Origin: JANQPX01 sp050633905 | GTDB taxonomy: Bacteria > Pseudomonadota > Alphaproteobacteria > Geminicoccales > Geminicoccaceae | Reading direction: 5' to 3' | Assembly: GCA_050633905.1 (NCBI GenBank) | Contig: JBOEHJ010000008.1 | Location: forward strand, 28,314-92,313 | Length of the DNA stretch: 64,000 bases | In this document: positions 6,960 to 16,118 of the stretch, piece after piece | How the letters are laid out: the number at the start of each line of letters is the position of its first letter | How positions within the stretch are numbered: position 1 is the stretch's first letter | Program-made: the position numbers and the translations under genes | The notes under the pieces: generated by a model | What the model was told of the DNA's origin: nothing | What the model saw: only the letters and a program-made list of their open reading frames with translations | The model's database searches: none

Positions 6960-8621
6960 GTGACGTCTGATCAAAATCGAAGTCAATGCAGGCCCGAAAT
7001 CGCGATCTTGACCGCTGAACTTGAAACCTTGCGCCAGGAGCTTCGTGAGGTCGAGCGGGCGAGTGGGGCGAAGTCGATGTTTTTTGCGACGATGAGCCAT
7101 GAGATCAGGGAACCGATGAACGGTGTTCTCGGTATGACCAAGCTGTTGCAAGAGACCCCGCTCAGCGACGAACAAAAAGGCTATGTCGACGCGGTGCATT
7201 TCTCGGGTCAGGCCTTACTGACGATTATCAACGACATTCTCGATCTATCACGCATGGAAGCAGGGCAGCTGAAGCTGGATCGGATCGATTTTAATCTGCA
7301 GACGGTCGCTGAACGCGTCATCGACATTCTGAGACCGCGTGCTGAAAAGAAAGGCCTCGCCGTCGAACTCGCGCTCGATCCGGACCTACCCAAGAGCTAT
7401 GTCGGAGATCCAGGGCGCCTTCGTCAACTCCTGATGAACTTGCTTGGCAATGCCTTGAAGTTTACCGAGACGGGTTCTGTACGTCTTGTCATCGATAAAC
7501 TTCAGGATGAAAGCGATCACGTCACGATCGGCATTCGGGTCGAAGACACCGGGATCGGCATCCCGGATCATGTGTTGCACCAGCTCTTTTCCCCCTATGC
7601 ACAAGCCGATCCGTCCATTCCAAGGGTGTATGGTGGCAGTGGCCTTGGTCTTTCAATTTGCAAACGCATCGCCTTGTTGATGAATGGTGAGATCGAGGTT
7701 GAAAGCGAAGAGGGGACGGGGACGACGTTCATCTTGACGCTGGGGTTTGATAAAGCTGCCGTGGATCGCACTAAGATACCCCCCAGCGGTCAGATCGCCG
7801 GTCTGCATCTCCTGGTGGTCGATTCCAATGACGTAACGCGGATGATGCTGGATCAACAGGCCCTAAGTTGGGGGGCGGTAACCCATTTGGTCGGCGATGG
7901 TGACGAAGCGCTGGTTACGCTCAAACGTGCTCAAAGCCGGGGAACGCCGATCGACGTTGTACTGATCGACAGCGCGCTACCGGATATGAGTGGTGAGGAT
8001 TTAGGCAAGGCGATAAGAGCTGATGAGACGCTTCAGCATGCTGCATTGGTGATGATGACGCCGTCGGGCCTGCGGGGTGATGCAGCACGCGTTGCTGACA
8101 TCGGCTTTGCAGCCTATTTGCCAAAGCCGGTCAAGCCAATGGATCTCTTGAATTGCTTGCTGCGTCTGCGCGATCACGAGCCACGCATGTCAGGCGACTT
8201 GATTACCATTCACAGCCTGTCCGAGACGCAGCCGGCCAGCCTCGATATCTTGTTGGCAGATGACAATCCGGTGAACTGCAAAATTGCGATGATCATGCTT
8301 GAGAAAGCTGGTCACCGGATCGATGTCGTCAAAGATGGTGCTGATGCGATCGAGGCGCTGAACGAGAAGGCTTACGATCTCATCCTGATGGATGTGCAAA
8401 TGCCTGGCATGGATGGTCTCGAGGCGACAAGACGTATTCGCGAACGGGCAAGCCAGACTCGACCGCCCGTGCCGATCATCGCGGTCACCGCTAATGCCAT
8501 GAAAGGTGATGACCAGCGTTGTTATGAAGCCGGCATGAATGATTATATCACCAAGCCCATCGATCGGGCGCGTCTCCTGAGCAAGGTCAATCAATGGGGT
8601 TATCAGGAGAATGCTGCCTAA
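6960..8621 (+). CDS. Cytosolic hybrid histidine kinase with two receiver domains
   Basis: 553 residues starting at GTG 6960. There is no membrane segment or sensor domain, only a short N-terminal coiled coil (about 14-38) feeding into a HisKA dimerisation domain (MSHEIREPMNG, His47). Next is an HATPase domain with N box (LLGNALKFT), G1 (EDTGIGIP), F and G2 (YGGSGLGLSIC), then two receivers. Receiver 1 has VVLIDSALPDMSG; receiver 2 has ILLADDNPVNC, the phosphorylated Asp in LMDVQMPGMDG (about residue 478), and the Lys in ITKP. In the H box the residue four after His is Glu instead of Thr/Asn, a position needed for phosphatase activity in this family. No response regulator gene is adjacent. Confidence 0.93.
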   Translation: MTSDQNRSQCRPEIAILTAELETLRQELREVERASGAKSMFFATMSHEIREPMNGVLGMTKLLQETPLSDEQKGYVDAVHFSGQALLTIINDILDLSRMEAGQLKLDRIDFNLQTVAERVIDILRPRAEKKGLAVELALDPDLPKSYVGDPGRLRQLLMNLLGNALKFTETGSVRLVIDKLQDESDHVTIGIRVEDTGIGIPDHVLHQLFSPYAQADPSIPRVYGGSGLGLSICKRIALLMNGEIEVESEEGTGTTFILTLGFDKAAVDRTKIPPSGQIAGLHLLVVDSNDVTRMMLDQQALSWGAVTHLVGDGDEALVTLKRAQSRGTPIDVVLIDSALPDMSGEDLGKAIRADETLQHAALVMMTPSGLRGDAARVADIGFAAYLPKPVKPMDLLNCLLRLRDHEPRMSGDLITIHSLSETQPASLDILLADDNPVNCKIAMIMLEKAGHRIDVVKDGADAIEALNEKAYDLILMDVQMPGMDGLEATRRIRERASQTRPPVPIIAVTANAMKGDDQRCYEAGMNDYITKPIDRARLLSKVNQWGYQENAA

Positions 8622-8693
8622 AAGAAAAACTTCTCCAAAAGCGATAATAATGTATATTATTTTCTACCATTAATTGTTTCGAGGCTGCTGCGT

Positions 8694-9137
8694 TTGTTCT
8701 TCGTCCTCCTCTATCTCTCTTTTGGGCTAATTCTCGCGGCAGGGACGATGCTCTTTCCGATCTTGCGTAGCCATATGGATGTGGTCACTAGGCGAAACGG
8801 TCTTTCCCCAGGTTATGCCAGGCTTCTTTGGATGATAGGGACGAGCCTTGCCTGGCCCGTTAGCCTCTATGTGTTCCTGAGCGGCAAATTGCTCTGGGCA
8901 AACAGCGATCATCAAGACATCATCGGGCCTTCTTCCGCCCAACCGGCACCACCAATCCCGACAACGACCGAGATGCTCGGCAGATCAACTCTAGATCATG
9001 GTGACATTGCGTGCGGGCCACAGCCAATAAGGCGCATTGAATCCGGTATCGGGTCGAAATCAGCTCTTACTGTTTGCTCAGCTCGGTTCGAAAGCGCTCG
9101 ATCGATGCACCGTGATGATTGTATTCCGAGCGGCTGA
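8694..9137 (+). CDS. Possible small membrane protein
   Basis: An open frame starting at TTG 8694. The first 75 residues contain two hydrophobic helices (FVLLYLSFGLILAAGTMLFPIL and LLWMIGTSLAWPVSLYVFLSG) and look like a genuine small inner-membrane protein. The last third is low-quality sequence that overlaps the 3' end of the convergent zinc-ribbon gene by 71 bases. There is no ATG and no clear ribosome site. It could be a real gene with a degraded end, or chance. Confidence 0.4.
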   Translation: MFFVLLYLSFGLILAAGTMLFPILRSHMDVVTRRNGLSPGYARLLWMIGTSLAWPVSLYVFLSGKLLWANSDHQDIIGPSSAQPAPPIPTTTEMLGRSTLDHGDIACGPQPIRRIESGIGSKSALTVCSARFESARSMHRDDCIPSG

Positions 9138-9822
9138 CGGCGATCTCTTCTTCATAATGATCTAGAAATCTCTTGGCAGCTGCTTTTGCCAGCTCGGGCT
9201 TGTCGGATGCTATGGCGAGGCGGTGTTCGAGGAACGCGGCGAGCAGGTGGTTCGGCACGATCGCTTTCAAGCGTTCGTTATACTCCTCAGCCTTTTCCAC
9301 CTCGCCTGCTGCTGCGTAGATCAGCCCTACATGGAACAGCGCGTCGGCATCGAGACTTTCCAACATTTCATAGGCGGAGACCGCCATCGGCGTGAACTGC
9401 TCGACCTCGGCCCTGTTGCCCTGCTCGTCAGCCATCATGACGCGATTGAACAATCGATCAGCGGCCTCCCGAGGTGTCATCGACGAGAGGTCCGGCGGCT
9501 GATCGGTGGATGTCGCTCTTGATGTTGTGGCGGTGCTCGTTACGGCAGGCTCCGAACGATGTGGATCGATCGCTGATGTAAACAGAAGGGTGAGCGCAAC
9601 CAGCACGATGATGGCAGACGCCAAAACCGTCATGGTTTGCGGTGTCCACCAGCTGCTGTCGCTTAGGGACTTGCCACAATGCTGACAAAATTGAGCATGG
9701 CCTTGATTGGCGCCGCTGCAGGATGGGCAGGCCAGCGAGCGGGGTGACGTTCGATTCGGACTACCAGCGGGCCTCTTGGCCTTACCGCTACGATTGCCAC
9801 CGCTTCTTGCTGTCGTGCTCAT
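9067..9822 (-). CDS. Zinc-ribbon, single-span membrane protein with helical repeat domain
   Basis: 251 residues from the ATG at 9822; a GTG at 9831 is an alternative. A basic disordered start is followed by a zinc ribbon CPSC...CQHC (about 32-50), one membrane helix (VLASAIIVLVALTLLFTS, about 66-85), a Ser/Thr-rich linker, and a helical region with tetratricopeptide character (ALFHVGLIYAAAGEVEKAEEYNERLKAI). The ribbon faces the cytoplasm and the helical repeats the periplasm if the usual topology holds. I do not recognise a named family; such proteins often serve as scaffolds. It is convergent with the membrane protein on the left. Confidence 0.75.
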   Translation of the reverse strand: MSTTARSGGNRSGKAKRPAGSPNRTSPRSLACPSCSGANQGHAQFCQHCGKSLSDSSWWTPQTMTVLASAIIVLVALTLLFTSAIDPHRSEPAVTSTATTSRATSTDQPPDLSSMTPREAADRLFNRVMMADEQGNRAEVEQFTPMAVSAYEMLESLDADALFHVGLIYAAAGEVEKAEEYNERLKAIVPNHLLAAFLEHRLAIASDKPELAKAAAKRFLDHYEEEIAVSRSEYNHHGASIERFRTELSKQ

Positions 9823-9980
9823 CGCCTGCACTCATCCATGAAGAAAAGAAACAAATTTTGTTCGGCATTGTTAGCCGGTTCCACTTCTTTATGTACAGAA
9901 CTCATTGTTGAATATTCCCTTGTCTCCGCGTCAGATACCATTTGATTGGATAAAGGCTGGTTCGATCGAGGGAACGGAGA

Positions 9981-11036
9981 ATGACCAAAAAAACTGCCGT
10001 CATCGCTGGCGCACTTGGTGTGGTGGGACGGGCGTTGCTCGATTTTCTTGAACATCAGGAAGATTGGAGCATCATCGCTCTTTCAAGACGATCGCCGGAT
10101 TTTCCGACGTGTGCCCACTTCATTCCAGTCGATCTTGCCGATGCTTCGGATTGTAGGAACAAACTGGAGGGGCTTTCTTCAGTCACTCACGTTTTCTTCA
10201 CCGCCTACGCGCCGGGCGTATCGCTGGCCGATGAGGCAACACTCAATACCAAGATGCTGACCAACCTGATTGAAACCTTGGAAGAGGAGGGTGGGACATC
10301 GCTCCAGCATGTTCATCTGATGCATGGCAGCAAGTGGTATGGCAATCATCTCGGCCCCTACAAGACCCCCGCTCACGAAGATGACCCAGGACATCTTCCA
10401 CCGAATTTCTATTTCGATCAGCAGACCTGGATTGCCGAGCGACAACGCGGCAAAGGTTGGACATGGTCGGCTTTTCGCCCCCATGGCATTTGCGGCCTTG
10501 CAATTGGCAGTTCGATGAATCAGCTGACCGCGATGGCCCTCTATGCAACGATCGCCAAACACCTTGGCCGCCCGCTTCGCTTTCCAGGCACGTCTGGGTT
10601 TTTCAATGCTGTTTATCAAATGACCGAAGCCAGCTATCTGGCTGAAGGCGTGGTCTGGACAGCGACCAACGAGGTCTGTGCCAATCAGGCCTTCAATTTC
10701 ACCAATGGCGATCACCTCCGCTGGTGTCATCTATGGCCAAAGGTCGCCAGCTTTTTCGAGATGGAAGCAGATGGTCTGCAGACGATCTCGCTGCAGACGA
10801 TGATGGCCGACAAAGAGCCGCTCTGGCGAGACATCCGTGAGCGCTATGGCCTCCGCAACTATACCCTTGCGCAGCTCACTAACTGGGCGTTTGCCGACTT
10901 CGTCTTTAGCTGTGACTACGATCAGATGTCGGATCTTACCAAGATCAGAAATGCGGGCTGGACCGGCGCCAATCCATCCGAAGACATGTATCTTCGCTTG
11001 CTTCAGGGATTAAGGGATCAGCGGATCATACCTTAA
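9981..11036 (+). CDS. SDR reductase of the PRISE type
   Basis: 351 residues. The N-terminal nucleotide motif GALGVVGRAL (about 11-20) marks a Rossmann fold for NAD(P)H. The pattern THVFFTAY, HGSKWYGNHLGPYKTPAHEDDP, FYFDQQTW and WSAFRPHGICG is that of the progesterone 5-beta-reductase/iridoid synthase-like (PRISE) branch of short-chain dehydrogenases, which reduce activated C=C bonds of enones. In PRISE enzymes the usual YxxxK pair is replaced by a Tyr in the NFYFDQQ region and a Lys in the GSKWYG region, and both are present. The physiological substrate is unknown. The 3' end overlaps the convergent TPP enzyme gene by four bases. Confidence 0.85.
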   Translation: MTKKTAVIAGALGVVGRALLDFLEHQEDWSIIALSRRSPDFPTCAHFIPVDLADASDCRNKLEGLSSVTHVFFTAYAPGVSLADEATLNTKMLTNLIETLEEEGGTSLQHVHLMHGSKWYGNHLGPYKTPAHEDDPGHLPPNFYFDQQTWIAERQRGKGWTWSAFRPHGICGLAIGSSMNQLTAMALYATIAKHLGRPLRFPGTSGFFNAVYQMTEASYLAEGVVWTATNEVCANQAFNFTNGDHLRWCHLWPKVASFFEMEADGLQTISLQTMMADKEPLWRDIRERYGLRNYTLAQLTNWAFADFVFSCDYDQMSDLTKIRNAGWTGANPSEDMYLRLLQGLRDQRIIP

Positions 11037-12745
11037 CCATCGATCGCGCAAGTGATGTTCAACAGCACCTGCTGGCGCTCGATGAGGACCTTTCGAATGG
11101 CCCGCTCCAAGGCGTCCGGGAGTGCCGCTGGGTCATCAATCCGCTCGCCATGTCCGTTGCTTGCCTCGACGATTTTTTCGTAGGCTGGGGACGGGGTGAG
11201 GGATGATAGCGGCATGCGGTTGGCGCGGCTAGCATGGCCTTTAGGGTAGACCGCCTTAGTCGATTTTCGAACCGCGTTCCAGACCTCATTGTTGAACACC
11301 ACGGTCAAGAGTGGAATATCCAGCGCCTCGGCGACCTGATGGCAGGCAACCGGGTTGGCAAACATGTAAGATCCATCGCCGACGGCGGCCACCACCAGGC
11401 GTTCAGATGCAGCGAGCTTTGCCCCCAAGGCTGCGGGCAAACCCCAGCCAAGGCCACCCGCCAGGGAGTGACTAAGCAGGCTATCAGGCTGCTTGAATGT
11501 CATGATATCAGGCTGAATGCCGAGTTCACTCACGACGATGGCATCATCAGGCATCGCAAGGTTCAGGCAATGGCTGATCCAGGCGGCCGTCATCGGCGAT
11601 CTTTTGCCAGCTTCGGCCTTTTTCTGTCTGGCTGCTCGTTCTTTCTCGATGCGCTCCAACAAGCTCGATTTTCTCAACTTGACGGTGGCCGCCTTTGGCT
11701 TCACAGCGCATAACAGTGTCTGTAATCCCTGTGCTGTGTCTCCTTGGATCGCGAGGGTTGCGGGAAAGCTGCGCATCGGCAGGTCGCTGAAATACGGATC
11801 CGGTCCCAACTGAATGATCTTGCAACCATCAGCAGGCTGGTGACGCTCTGGAATCCAGGGGACCATGGAATTCAGCGTCAGGACGACGTCTGCATCCTCG
11901 ATCCAACCACTGACGTCGAAGCCGGCATGGAGCGGGTGATCGGTCGCCATTCCAAGGCGGGATGACCAAAAATGGACCACTGGTGCCGCCAACTTGTCGG
12001 CAATGGCAGCGAGCGGTTCGAAGGTTGTTGCAGACCCGCGACCGATGATGATCAAAGGCCGTTCCGCCGCTGCAAGCATCGCTGCTGCTTCGTCAATGGC
12101 TCCCTGATCCGGTATTGGTGGTGCTGGTACGGGCATTCTTGTCACGCTAGCCGCCGCTGGCGGTTCGCACGGCTCGGCTAGAACTTCTCGCGGCAGGCTG
12201 AGATAGACCGGCCCTTTCGGCTCGCTCATCGCAACCGCAAGTGCCCGGTCGACAACCGCTTCCACCTGCTTGCCATAGCGGAGTTCGTAATCCCACTTCA
12301 CCATCTCGCGCAGCATGCCGGCCTGATCAAACATTTCCTGGCCCCAATGGATCGGCAGATCACGCGAGCCGATGCAGCCAGCTTCCGTAATAGGCGTGCG
12401 GCCCGAAGTGAAAAAAATCGGGACGTTATCGCGCGCGGCGTTGATCAGCCCCATCAGCGCATTCGCCGTCCCAACATTCACGTGAAACATCACCGCCTGC
12501 GGGCGGCCCGTTAACAAGTAATAGCCATGCGCCATGCCGACGGCGACGTTCTCATGGGTGATCGCCACGGCTTCGGGCATGTCGAGGCCGGCAGCCTGGC
12601 CACGCGTCAGCCCTTCGATGATTGGTGCAAAATCGGTCCCGGCATTGGCGAAGAGCCAGTCGATCCCGCGCGATTTCAGGAGATGAAGATAGGCCTCCGC
12701 GACCGTTTCAGGCAGGGCTCTTTCGGCAGGTCGTTTAGCGGCCAT
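11033..12745 (-). CDS. Thiamine-diphosphate enzyme, acetolactate-synthase-like
   Basis: 570 residues with the three-domain layout of the pyruvate oxidase/acetolactate synthase family. The N-terminal pyrimidine-binding domain has the catalytic Glu in ITHENVAVGMAHGYY, and a middle domain follows (RPLIIIGRGSATT). The C-terminal diphosphate domain has the motif GDGSYMFANPVA...NN, which holds Mg and TPP. It lacks a clear FAD-type quinone domain and has no small regulatory subunit nearby, so it is unlikely to be the biosynthetic ilvB. A decarboxylase or carboligase on 2-oxo acids (benzoylformate decarboxylase-like) fits better, but the substrate cannot be read from sequence. Confidence 0.88.
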   Translation of the reverse strand: MAAKRPAERALPETVAEAYLHLLKSRGIDWLFANAGTDFAPIIEGLTRGQAAGLDMPEAVAITHENVAVGMAHGYYLLTGRPQAVMFHVNVGTANALMGLINAARDNVPIFFTSGRTPITEAGCIGSRDLPIHWGQEMFDQAGMLREMVKWDYELRYGKQVEAVVDRALAVAMSEPKGPVYLSLPREVLAEPCEPPAAASVTRMPVPAPPIPDQGAIDEAAAMLAAAERPLIIIGRGSATTFEPLAAIADKLAAPVVHFWSSRLGMATDHPLHAGFDVSGWIEDADVVLTLNSMVPWIPERHQPADGCKIIQLGPDPYFSDLPMRSFPATLAIQGDTAQGLQTLLCAVKPKAATVKLRKSSLLERIEKERAARQKKAEAGKRSPMTAAWISHCLNLAMPDDAIVVSELGIQPDIMTFKQPDSLLSHSLAGGLGWGLPAALGAKLAASERLVVAAVGDGSYMFANPVACHQVAEALDIPLLTVVFNNEVWNAVRKSTKAVYPKGHASRANRMPLSSLTPSPAYEKIVEASNGHGERIDDPAALPDALERAIRKVLIERQQVLLNITCAIDG

Positions 12746-12773
12746 GTCAACAACTCCCGTCTCGGCGGCATCC

Positions 12774-15260
12774 TTAAGCTAGTGGCGTCATCGAAGCGCT
12801 GAAATCACGGCGCGCTTGAGCAAAGTCCTCGATCCGCTTTTCGACCTTACCGTTGATGCTGCTTTCAGGGTAGCGTCCATCGGCACCGCGTTCGCCGGCC
12901 GCCACGCCGGTCAAGATTTCGATGCCTTGATCGATCGTTGGTACGGCATAAATGTGAAATTGACCGGCTCTAGCCGCATCAACCACTTTCTTGCTCAACA
13001 TCAAATTACGCACATTGGCTGGGGGGATCAAAATGCTCTGATCGCCGGTTAGACCACGATGTTCGCAGATCTCGAAGAACCCTTCGATTTTCTCGTTAAC
13101 CCCGCCGATGGCCTGTATCTCACCATGTTGGCTGACCGAGCCAGTAACGGCGAAGGATTGCTTGATCGGTATGTCGGCTAGGGCAGAAAGCAGGGCATAA
13201 AGCTCGGTCGATGAAGCACTATCGCCATCCACGCCGCCATAGGATTGCTCGAACACCAGGGTTGCCGCGAGCGACATCGGGTAATTCTGAGCAAAGCGTG
13301 CGGCAAGAAAGCCAGAGAGGATCATCACGCCTTTGGTATGCAGCGGTCCGCCGAGCTCGACCTCGCGCTCGATGTCGACGACACGGCCATTACCCATGCC
13401 GACACGGGCGCTGATCCTGGTCGGTTTGCCGAAGCTGTAGCCCCCAAGCTGCAGGACGCTCAAGCCGTTGATCTGTCCGACCTTGGCACCGTCGGTATCG
13501 ATCAGGATGGTTTCATCGATGATGGTCTCGTATGACCGCTCACGCACGCGCGAAACCCGCCGCTCCTGTTCGGCCAGCGCACGTTCGATGTGATCGGCGT
13601 CGATCACCGCATCATCGTCATCTGCCGCCCAAAAGTCGGCCTCGCGGATGAGATCGACAACCGGTCCCATGCGCACCGAAAGCTTGTCGGAGGAGCCCGA
13701 GAGCCTGGCGCTGTGGTCGATCACGCGCGCAACCGCGCTTGGATCCAAGGCACGAAGTTCTTCGCGTTTGGCGACCGAGCCCAACAAGCGCGCATAGAGT
13801 TGGTCAATGTCATCCTTGCGCGGCAACACTTCTTCGAAGTCGGCGGCGACCTTGAACAGGTCGTTGAAGTCAGGATCGAGGGCAGCGAGCTGGTAATAGA
13901 GCTGACGATCGCCGAACAGGACCACCTTGACATTCAAGGGGATCGGCTCGGGCTCAAGCGTGGTGGTGGTCATGGGATTGGCGTCAGCGCCCGGTGCTTC
14001 GATCTTGATGCAGCCACTGCGCAACGCCCTTTTCAAGGCATCCCATGAATAGGGCTCGGCCAGGAGTTTTCGCGCTTCCAGCAACAGATAGCCACCATTG
14101 GCGCGATGGATGGCTCCCGGTTTGATCAAGGTGAAATCGGTCATCAAGGCGCCCATTTTCGCCCGATGCTCGATCCGCCCGATCAGATTGCCCAGGGTTG
14201 GATGATCCTCATAGATGACCGGCGAGCCGGTTCTTTCGACAGCGCAGCCATCCCCATCGATCGTCTCCTCCGGAACATCTGCGGCGTCACCGGTGACGAT
14301 GTTGATCTCATACTGGCGAAAGCGCCCCTCATCGTTGATCGAAGGCTCTGGCGGCTGAGGCATGCCTGGGACTGACGGCTGTTCAGGCGCCCCTGAGGGC
14401 ACGAACAATTCGATATGGTCGATCAGGTTCTGCTTAACTGCTTGCAGATAGGCTTTGACGTCGTCGTGGTCCCAAAATGCCTGGCTGACATCGCGAAGGG
14501 CTTGTTCGATCGCGACCGTCGCCAGTTGACGATTGTAGTCTCGGATCTTATCACGCCTTTCTTGATTGAGGCGCGGCAGGCCCTCCATGATCGAGGCGAG
14601 CTCCTTTTGCAGCTGGCCAATGGTTTCCTGGATTTGCTTTTTCTCGTCGTCGGGCAGGGCTTGAAACGCCTCCTGCGGCATGGCCTCGCCGTCTTTCATC
14701 GGCGCCATGGCAAGCCCTTGCTGCGTTTGCACCAGCGCAATGCCGGCAGCCCTAGCTTTTTCACTGAGCGCCTCAAGCGTCGCCTTGTGGGCACCTTCCA
14801 TCACCTCATCGATCGCCTTTCGGCGGCTCTTATATTCATCGCTCTCGAAGAGGGTCGGGATGGCGCCCTTGAGCGTATCGATCGCCGCGGTCATGCTCTT
14901 TTTGAGCGCGCAGCCACGTCCGGCTGGCAGTGCCATGGCGCGCGGTTTATGGCCGATCTCGAAATTGTTGACGTAGACCCACTCCATCGGCATCGGTTCG
15001 TCCTGAGCTTTTTGCTCCAGATGTCTTGTGACGGCGACATGCTTGCCGAGGCCGGGTGACCCCAGAACGAAGAGATTGAAGCCCTTTCGCTGGATTTCTG
15101 TACCGAAACGGATGGCGTCGACGGCGCGATCCTGGCCTATGAGGCCATCGACCTCGTCGAGATCGCTGGTCGTTGCAAAGGAGAACTTTGCGGGATCACA
15201 GCTTGGGCGAAGCTGATCGATGCTAAGCGGTGCGAGTGGCTTTTTGCCAGTTTGTGACAT
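12774..15260 (-). CDS. Lon-like ATP-dependent protease (LonB/YcbZ type)
   Basis: 828 residues from ATG 15260. It has no Lon N-terminal domain. A P-loop FVLGSPGLGKHVAV (near residue 65) is followed by a long helical insertion, about 140-310, a Walker B/sensor region (IHRANGGYLLLEARKLL) and a C-terminal Lon protease domain. The catalytic Ser lies in DGDSASSTELYALLSALADIP and the Lys in GGVNEKIEGF. The P-loop has His where most ATPases have Ser/Thr, which is common in this subgroup. These soluble AAA proteases degrade damaged or regulatory proteins. It starts divergently from the TrpF-like gene, with about 180 bases between them for promoters. Confidence 0.92.
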   Translation of the reverse strand: MSQTGKKPLAPLSIDQLRPSCDPAKFSFATTSDLDEVDGLIGQDRAVDAIRFGTEIQRKGFNLFVLGSPGLGKHVAVTRHLEQKAQDEPMPMEWVYVNNFEIGHKPRAMALPAGRGCALKKSMTAAIDTLKGAIPTLFESDEYKSRRKAIDEVMEGAHKATLEALSEKARAAGIALVQTQQGLAMAPMKDGEAMPQEAFQALPDDEKKQIQETIGQLQKELASIMEGLPRLNQERRDKIRDYNRQLATVAIEQALRDVSQAFWDHDDVKAYLQAVKQNLIDHIELFVPSGAPEQPSVPGMPQPPEPSINDEGRFRQYEINIVTGDAADVPEETIDGDGCAVERTGSPVIYEDHPTLGNLIGRIEHRAKMGALMTDFTLIKPGAIHRANGGYLLLEARKLLAEPYSWDALKRALRSGCIKIEAPGADANPMTTTTLEPEPIPLNVKVVLFGDRQLYYQLAALDPDFNDLFKVAADFEEVLPRKDDIDQLYARLLGSVAKREELRALDPSAVARVIDHSARLSGSSDKLSVRMGPVVDLIREADFWAADDDDAVIDADHIERALAEQERRVSRVRERSYETIIDETILIDTDGAKVGQINGLSVLQLGGYSFGKPTRISARVGMGNGRVVDIEREVELGGPLHTKGVMILSGFLAARFAQNYPMSLAATLVFEQSYGGVDGDSASSTELYALLSALADIPIKQSFAVTGSVSQHGEIQAIGGVNEKIEGFFEICEHRGLTGDQSILIPPANVRNLMLSKKVVDAARAGQFHIYAVPTIDQGIEILTGVAAGERGADGRYPESSINGKVEKRIEDFAQARRDFSASMTPLA

Positions 15261-15441
15261 GACGACGCCTACCTGTGGTCTACGAAGATGACCAAGTCGT
15301 ACCACAGCGGTTTGTCAAAACCAGTGCTTCTTATGATCGGTTGTATTGATCGTTACTCGAACCAATCGATATTCTGTCATCGATTTGAGGAGCGTGAGAC
15401 GGTATTGACCGAATGATTTGCATCGGTACTGGAGGTGTTGC

Positions 15442-16107
15442 ATGGCGCGAACTCGCATCAAGATTTGTTGCATCGGTTCGGTCGACGAAGCCGAACTTGC
15501 TGTCAAGCAGGGCGTTGATGCTTTGGGCCTCGTTGGTCCGATGCCAAGCGGTCCCGGTGTTATCGACAACGGCCTCATCGCTGCGATCGCCGCCAAGGTG
15601 CCCCCGCCTGTCGCCACATTCTTGCTGACCAGCGAGACGGTGCCCTCAGCCATCGTTGATCACGCCAGAGCCTGTCGGACCAACACGGTGCAATTGGTCG
15701 ATCATGTGGCACCCGATGATTACGCATCGATCCGAAAAGAACTGCCTGGGGTCAGGCTGGTTCAGGTCATTCATGTAGAAGGATGGGCCTCGATCGATGA
15801 GGCGGTCTCGATGGGGCGAGTTGCTGATGCGCTTCTGTTGGACTCAGGACGCCCCTCGGCGCAAGTTAGAGAGCTTGGCGGGACCGGCCGAACCCACGAT
15901 TGGTCTCTCAGCCGGGCCATCGTTGAGGCTACAGGATGTCCCATCTTTCTAGCCGGTGGTCTGCGGCCGGAGAATGTCGGTGAGGCGATTGTACAGGTTC
16001 GCCCCTATGGTGTTGATCTTTGTACTGGCGTGCGGACTGACGGCCGGCTTGATCCTATAAAACTCAACGCATTTGTCGAAACTGTGGAGAGAGCTGGGCT
16101 TACCTGA
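15442..16107 (+). CDS. Phosphoribosylanthranilate isomerase-like protein (TrpF fold)
   Basis: 221 residues from ATG 15442 with a strong GGAGGT five bases upstream. A TrpF beta/alpha barrel is seen: RIKICCIGS (TrpF has KICG; the catalytic Cys is kept), the general-acid Asp in LLLDSGRP, GGTGRTHDWSL, the phosphate site LAGGLRPENV, and GVDLCTGVRT. It differs from standard TrpF in the Gly after the catalytic Cys and in the QLHG loop, here QLVDH. No trp gene is adjacent. It may be the cell's TrpF or a relative acting on another phosphoribosyl compound. Confidence in the fold is high, in the exact reaction moderate. Confidence 0.8.
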   Translation: MARTRIKICCIGSVDEAELAVKQGVDALGLVGPMPSGPGVIDNGLIAAIAAKVPPPVATFLLTSETVPSAIVDHARACRTNTVQLVDHVAPDDYASIRKELPGVRLVQVIHVEGWASIDEAVSMGRVADALLLDSGRPSAQVRELGGTGRTHDWSLSRAIVEATGCPIFLAGGLRPENVGEAIVQVRPYGVDLCTGVRTDGRLDPIKLNAFVETVERAGLT

Positions 16108-16118
16108 ACCCAAAAGAT

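Noticed and set aside
11033..12745. Biosynthetic acetolactate synthase (ilvB)
   Set aside because: No small subunit gene or isoleucine/valine genes nearby, and the sequence fits the broader TPP-enzyme group.
14415..15059. A 214-codon plus-strand frame inside the Lon-like protease gene
   Set aside because: Antisense to the P-loop region of a clearly coding gene.
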